Shown in pieces: positions 13,000-14,186 of a stretch of DNA of 14,186 nt. The stretch's first letter is position 1. Every line of letters starts with the position of its first letter. The DNA is taken from positions 1 through 14,186 of the forward strand of contig NZ_BAABJQ010000061.1 in the NCBI RefSeq assembly GCF_039543385.1, read 5' to 3'. Below the pieces are notes generated by a model, which saw only the letters and a program-made list of their open reading frames with translations, did not search any database and was not told where the DNA came from. A program made the translations under genes and the position numbers. The stretch comes from Rugosimonospora acidiphila. Its GTDB lineage: Bacteria > Actinomycetota > Actinomycetes > Mycobacteriales > Micromonosporaceae.

Positions 13000-14043
13000 A
13001 TGACAGCTCGACGACTCAATCGCAGGGCGGCGCTCGGCCTGGGTACCACCGTCGCGGCCGGCGCGGTGCTGGCCACCGGCAGGGCCGCCAACGCCGCGAC
13101 GCCGGCCGCGCAGCCCGGCCCGCCGCCGGTACCGGCCGCCCTGACGCCCGCGCAACTGAGCAGCTACGCCGCCGCCGTGTACCGGCCGCTCGCCAAGCAG
13201 GCGGGCGGCACCTGGGACGCGGTGATCAGCGTCGCCAACACCGACGGCACGCTGCTGACGGCGGTGCAGGACCGGCCGGACGAGGTCGTCGAGGCGTACA
13301 GCGTCAACAAGATCGCGGTGGCCACCGCCGTACTGGACAAGATCGATCGTGGCGAGCTCACGCTCGACCAGCGGGTGGACGTGACCGACGAGATCATCCA
13401 GCCGATCAGCGACGGCATCTTCTGCCTCGACCAGGCGTACCCCAGCTCGATCACGCTGGGCCACGTGATGGCGGCGATGCTCACCGTCTCCGACGACATC
13501 GCTGTGCGGCTGTGCGGCCTGGTCTGCGACGGGTTGGAGATCAACGAGATCCTGCAGGCCAAGGGCTTCCCGAACACCCAGGTCCAGCCGGTGGAGGGCA
13601 ACCCGAACCGGATGTACCTCGGGCTCACCACCGCCCGCGAGATGCATGACCTGCTGCAGGGCCTGGTGAAGGGCACGCTGCTGTCGGCGACCTCGACCGA
13701 CTTCCTGTTCTCGCTGATCCGCTCGCAGATCGCGTTCACCGACGGCATCCGGCTGAACATGTCCTCCGACGAGCGGGCCCGGGTCGCCACCAAGGCGGGC
13801 TGGCTCGACGACGGGCGCAACGAGGCCGGCATCATCTTCGACGCCGACGGCCACCCGATCCTGACGTACTCGATGTTCGCCTACGGCCTGGGCGACACCG
13901 AGAACTTCGGCGCCACCCACCCGGCGCTGCGGGCCCGGCAGGCCATGGGCCGCGCCTGGCTGTCCGGAGTGGACAACCTGACCGGTACCGTCGCGATGAA
14001 GCCGCTGGCCGCGCCGGCGCATCCGGTGACCAACGGCGGCTGA
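13000..14043 (+). CDS. Tat-exported class A beta-lactamase-fold serine hydrolase
   Basis: 347 aa. The N-terminus is a Tat signal (RRLNRRAALGLGTTVAAG, then ATGRAANA), as in several actinobacterial class A enzymes. The mature part follows the class A layout: S101-V-N-K104 with the acylating Ser; S164-D-D166 in place of SDN; E199-G-N-P-N203 matching the omega-loop Glu166...Asn170 pair; K265-A-G267 in place of KTG. The deacylation residues are thus kept while two substrate-side motifs are changed, so it may be a weak or atypical beta-lactamase or another esterase or amidase of the same fold. ATG 13000 is chosen because the Tat signal begins there; GGGAG lies 11 nt upstream, and GTG 12988 is an alternative. 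An open frame back to 12823 overlaps the TetR gene and is unlikely to be translated. Followed by a strong terminator. Confidence 0.85.
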   Translation: MTARRLNRRAALGLGTTVAAGAVLATGRAANAATPAAQPGPPPVPAALTPAQLSSYAAAVYRPLAKQAGGTWDAVISVANTDGTLLTAVQDRPDEVVEAYSVNKIAVATAVLDKIDRGELTLDQRVDVTDEIIQPISDGIFCLDQAYPSSITLGHVMAAMLTVSDDIAVRLCGLVCDGLEINEILQAKGFPNTQVQPVEGNPNRMYLGLTTAREMHDLLQGLVKGTLLSATSTDFLFSLIRSQIAFTDGIRLNMSSDERARVATKAGWLDDGRNEAGIIFDADGHPILTYSMFAYGLGDTENFGATHPALRARQAMGRAWLSGVDNLTGTVAMKPLAAPAHPVTNGG

Positions 14044-14061
14044 GTCACCTTCCGAGCGCTC

Positions 14062-14094
14062 CGGCGGGCGGCCCGAACTCCGGGCCGCCCGCCG
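14062..14094 (+). terminator. Terminator of the beta-lactamase-like gene
   Basis: Perfect 14-bp stem (14062-14075 with 14081-14094, core GGCGGGCGGCCCG) and a 5-nt AACTC loop, starting 18 bp after the stop. Short T-poor sequence follows (CGCTTGATC). Confidence 0.85.
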
Positions 14095-14186
14095 CGCTTG
14101 ATCGGCATGCCCCCGGCGGTCTCTGACGGTGCTGGGCAGCACCGGCGCGGCGCCCCGGGCGCGGGGCGTCAGGCTCCCGCGCGCAC
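14095..14186. other. Right-edge spacer with two hairpins
   Basis: No gene is recognised here. CGGTGCT (14127-14133) pairs with AGCACCG (14138-14144), and CGCCCC (14151-14156) with GGGGCG (14163-14168). They may be terminators for a convergent gene lying to the right of the window. Confidence 0.45.

Overview
The window is high-GC DNA with the dense gene packing of an actinomycete: GTG starts, 4-bp stop/start overlaps, Tat signal peptides and strong G+C hairpins without U-tracts. The gene content (sugar ABC importer, secreted multidomain GH3 enzyme, many one-component regulators) fits a soil filamentous actinobacterium. Micromonosporaceae is my best guess, but that is inference. No rRNA, tRNA, CRISPR array, insertion sequence or phage gene was seen.

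Left part (1-2993, minus strand): a compact carbohydrate-type ABC operon, read right to left as ATP-binding subunit, Tat-type solute-binding lipoprotein, then an inner-membrane permease that runs off the left edge. The ATP-binding subunit is short and has lost the Walker A lysine, the Q-loop glutamine, the signature glycines and the catalytic glutamate, so it looks like a pseudo-ATPase kept inside a working operon.

3051-5053: an RNA 2'-phosphotransferase (KptA/Tpt1 family) with its catalytic residues intact is translationally coupled to a LysR-type regulator. A HAD-fold hydrolase is divergently transcribed. The 69-bp spacer between regulator and HAD gene carries an inverted repeat overlapping a good -10 box, so this looks like a LysR-controlled unit joining an NAD-dependent RNA end-repair enzyme to a phosphatase-fold protein. 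Its purpose is unknown, and it is the most system-like group in the window.

5020-5964: a DUF4232-type lipoprotein gene overlaps the HAD gene tail to tail. Beyond its start are a 21-bp palindrome, a short in-frame remnant resembling the end of a ClC chloride channel, and tandem hairpins that probably terminate the GH3 gene.

5965-9753: a very large secreted enzyme made of a signal peptide, three discoidin (F5/8C) domains, an Fn3-like domain, an EF-hand-like loop and a GH3 catalytic module. Its first two carbohydrate-binding domains share a 135-bp identical DNA block. Its leader holds two copies of a TCGACA-N2-TGTCGA palindrome 51 bp apart, one on the putative -35 box.

9754-11399: a polytopic membrane protein overlaps a nucleotidyltransferase of the aminoglycoside ANT(2'')-like type, closed by a 17-bp-stem terminator shared with the convergent gene.

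11404-12878: an NADPH-dependent FMN reductase family gene and a divergent TetR regulator, separated by 125 bp that hold two 18-bp palindromes exactly 21 bp apart and a long leader hairpin.

13000-14186: a Tat-exported class A beta-lactamase-fold serine hydrolase with altered SDN and KTG motifs, then a perfect 14-bp-stem terminator and two smaller hairpins. No gene is recognised after 14044.
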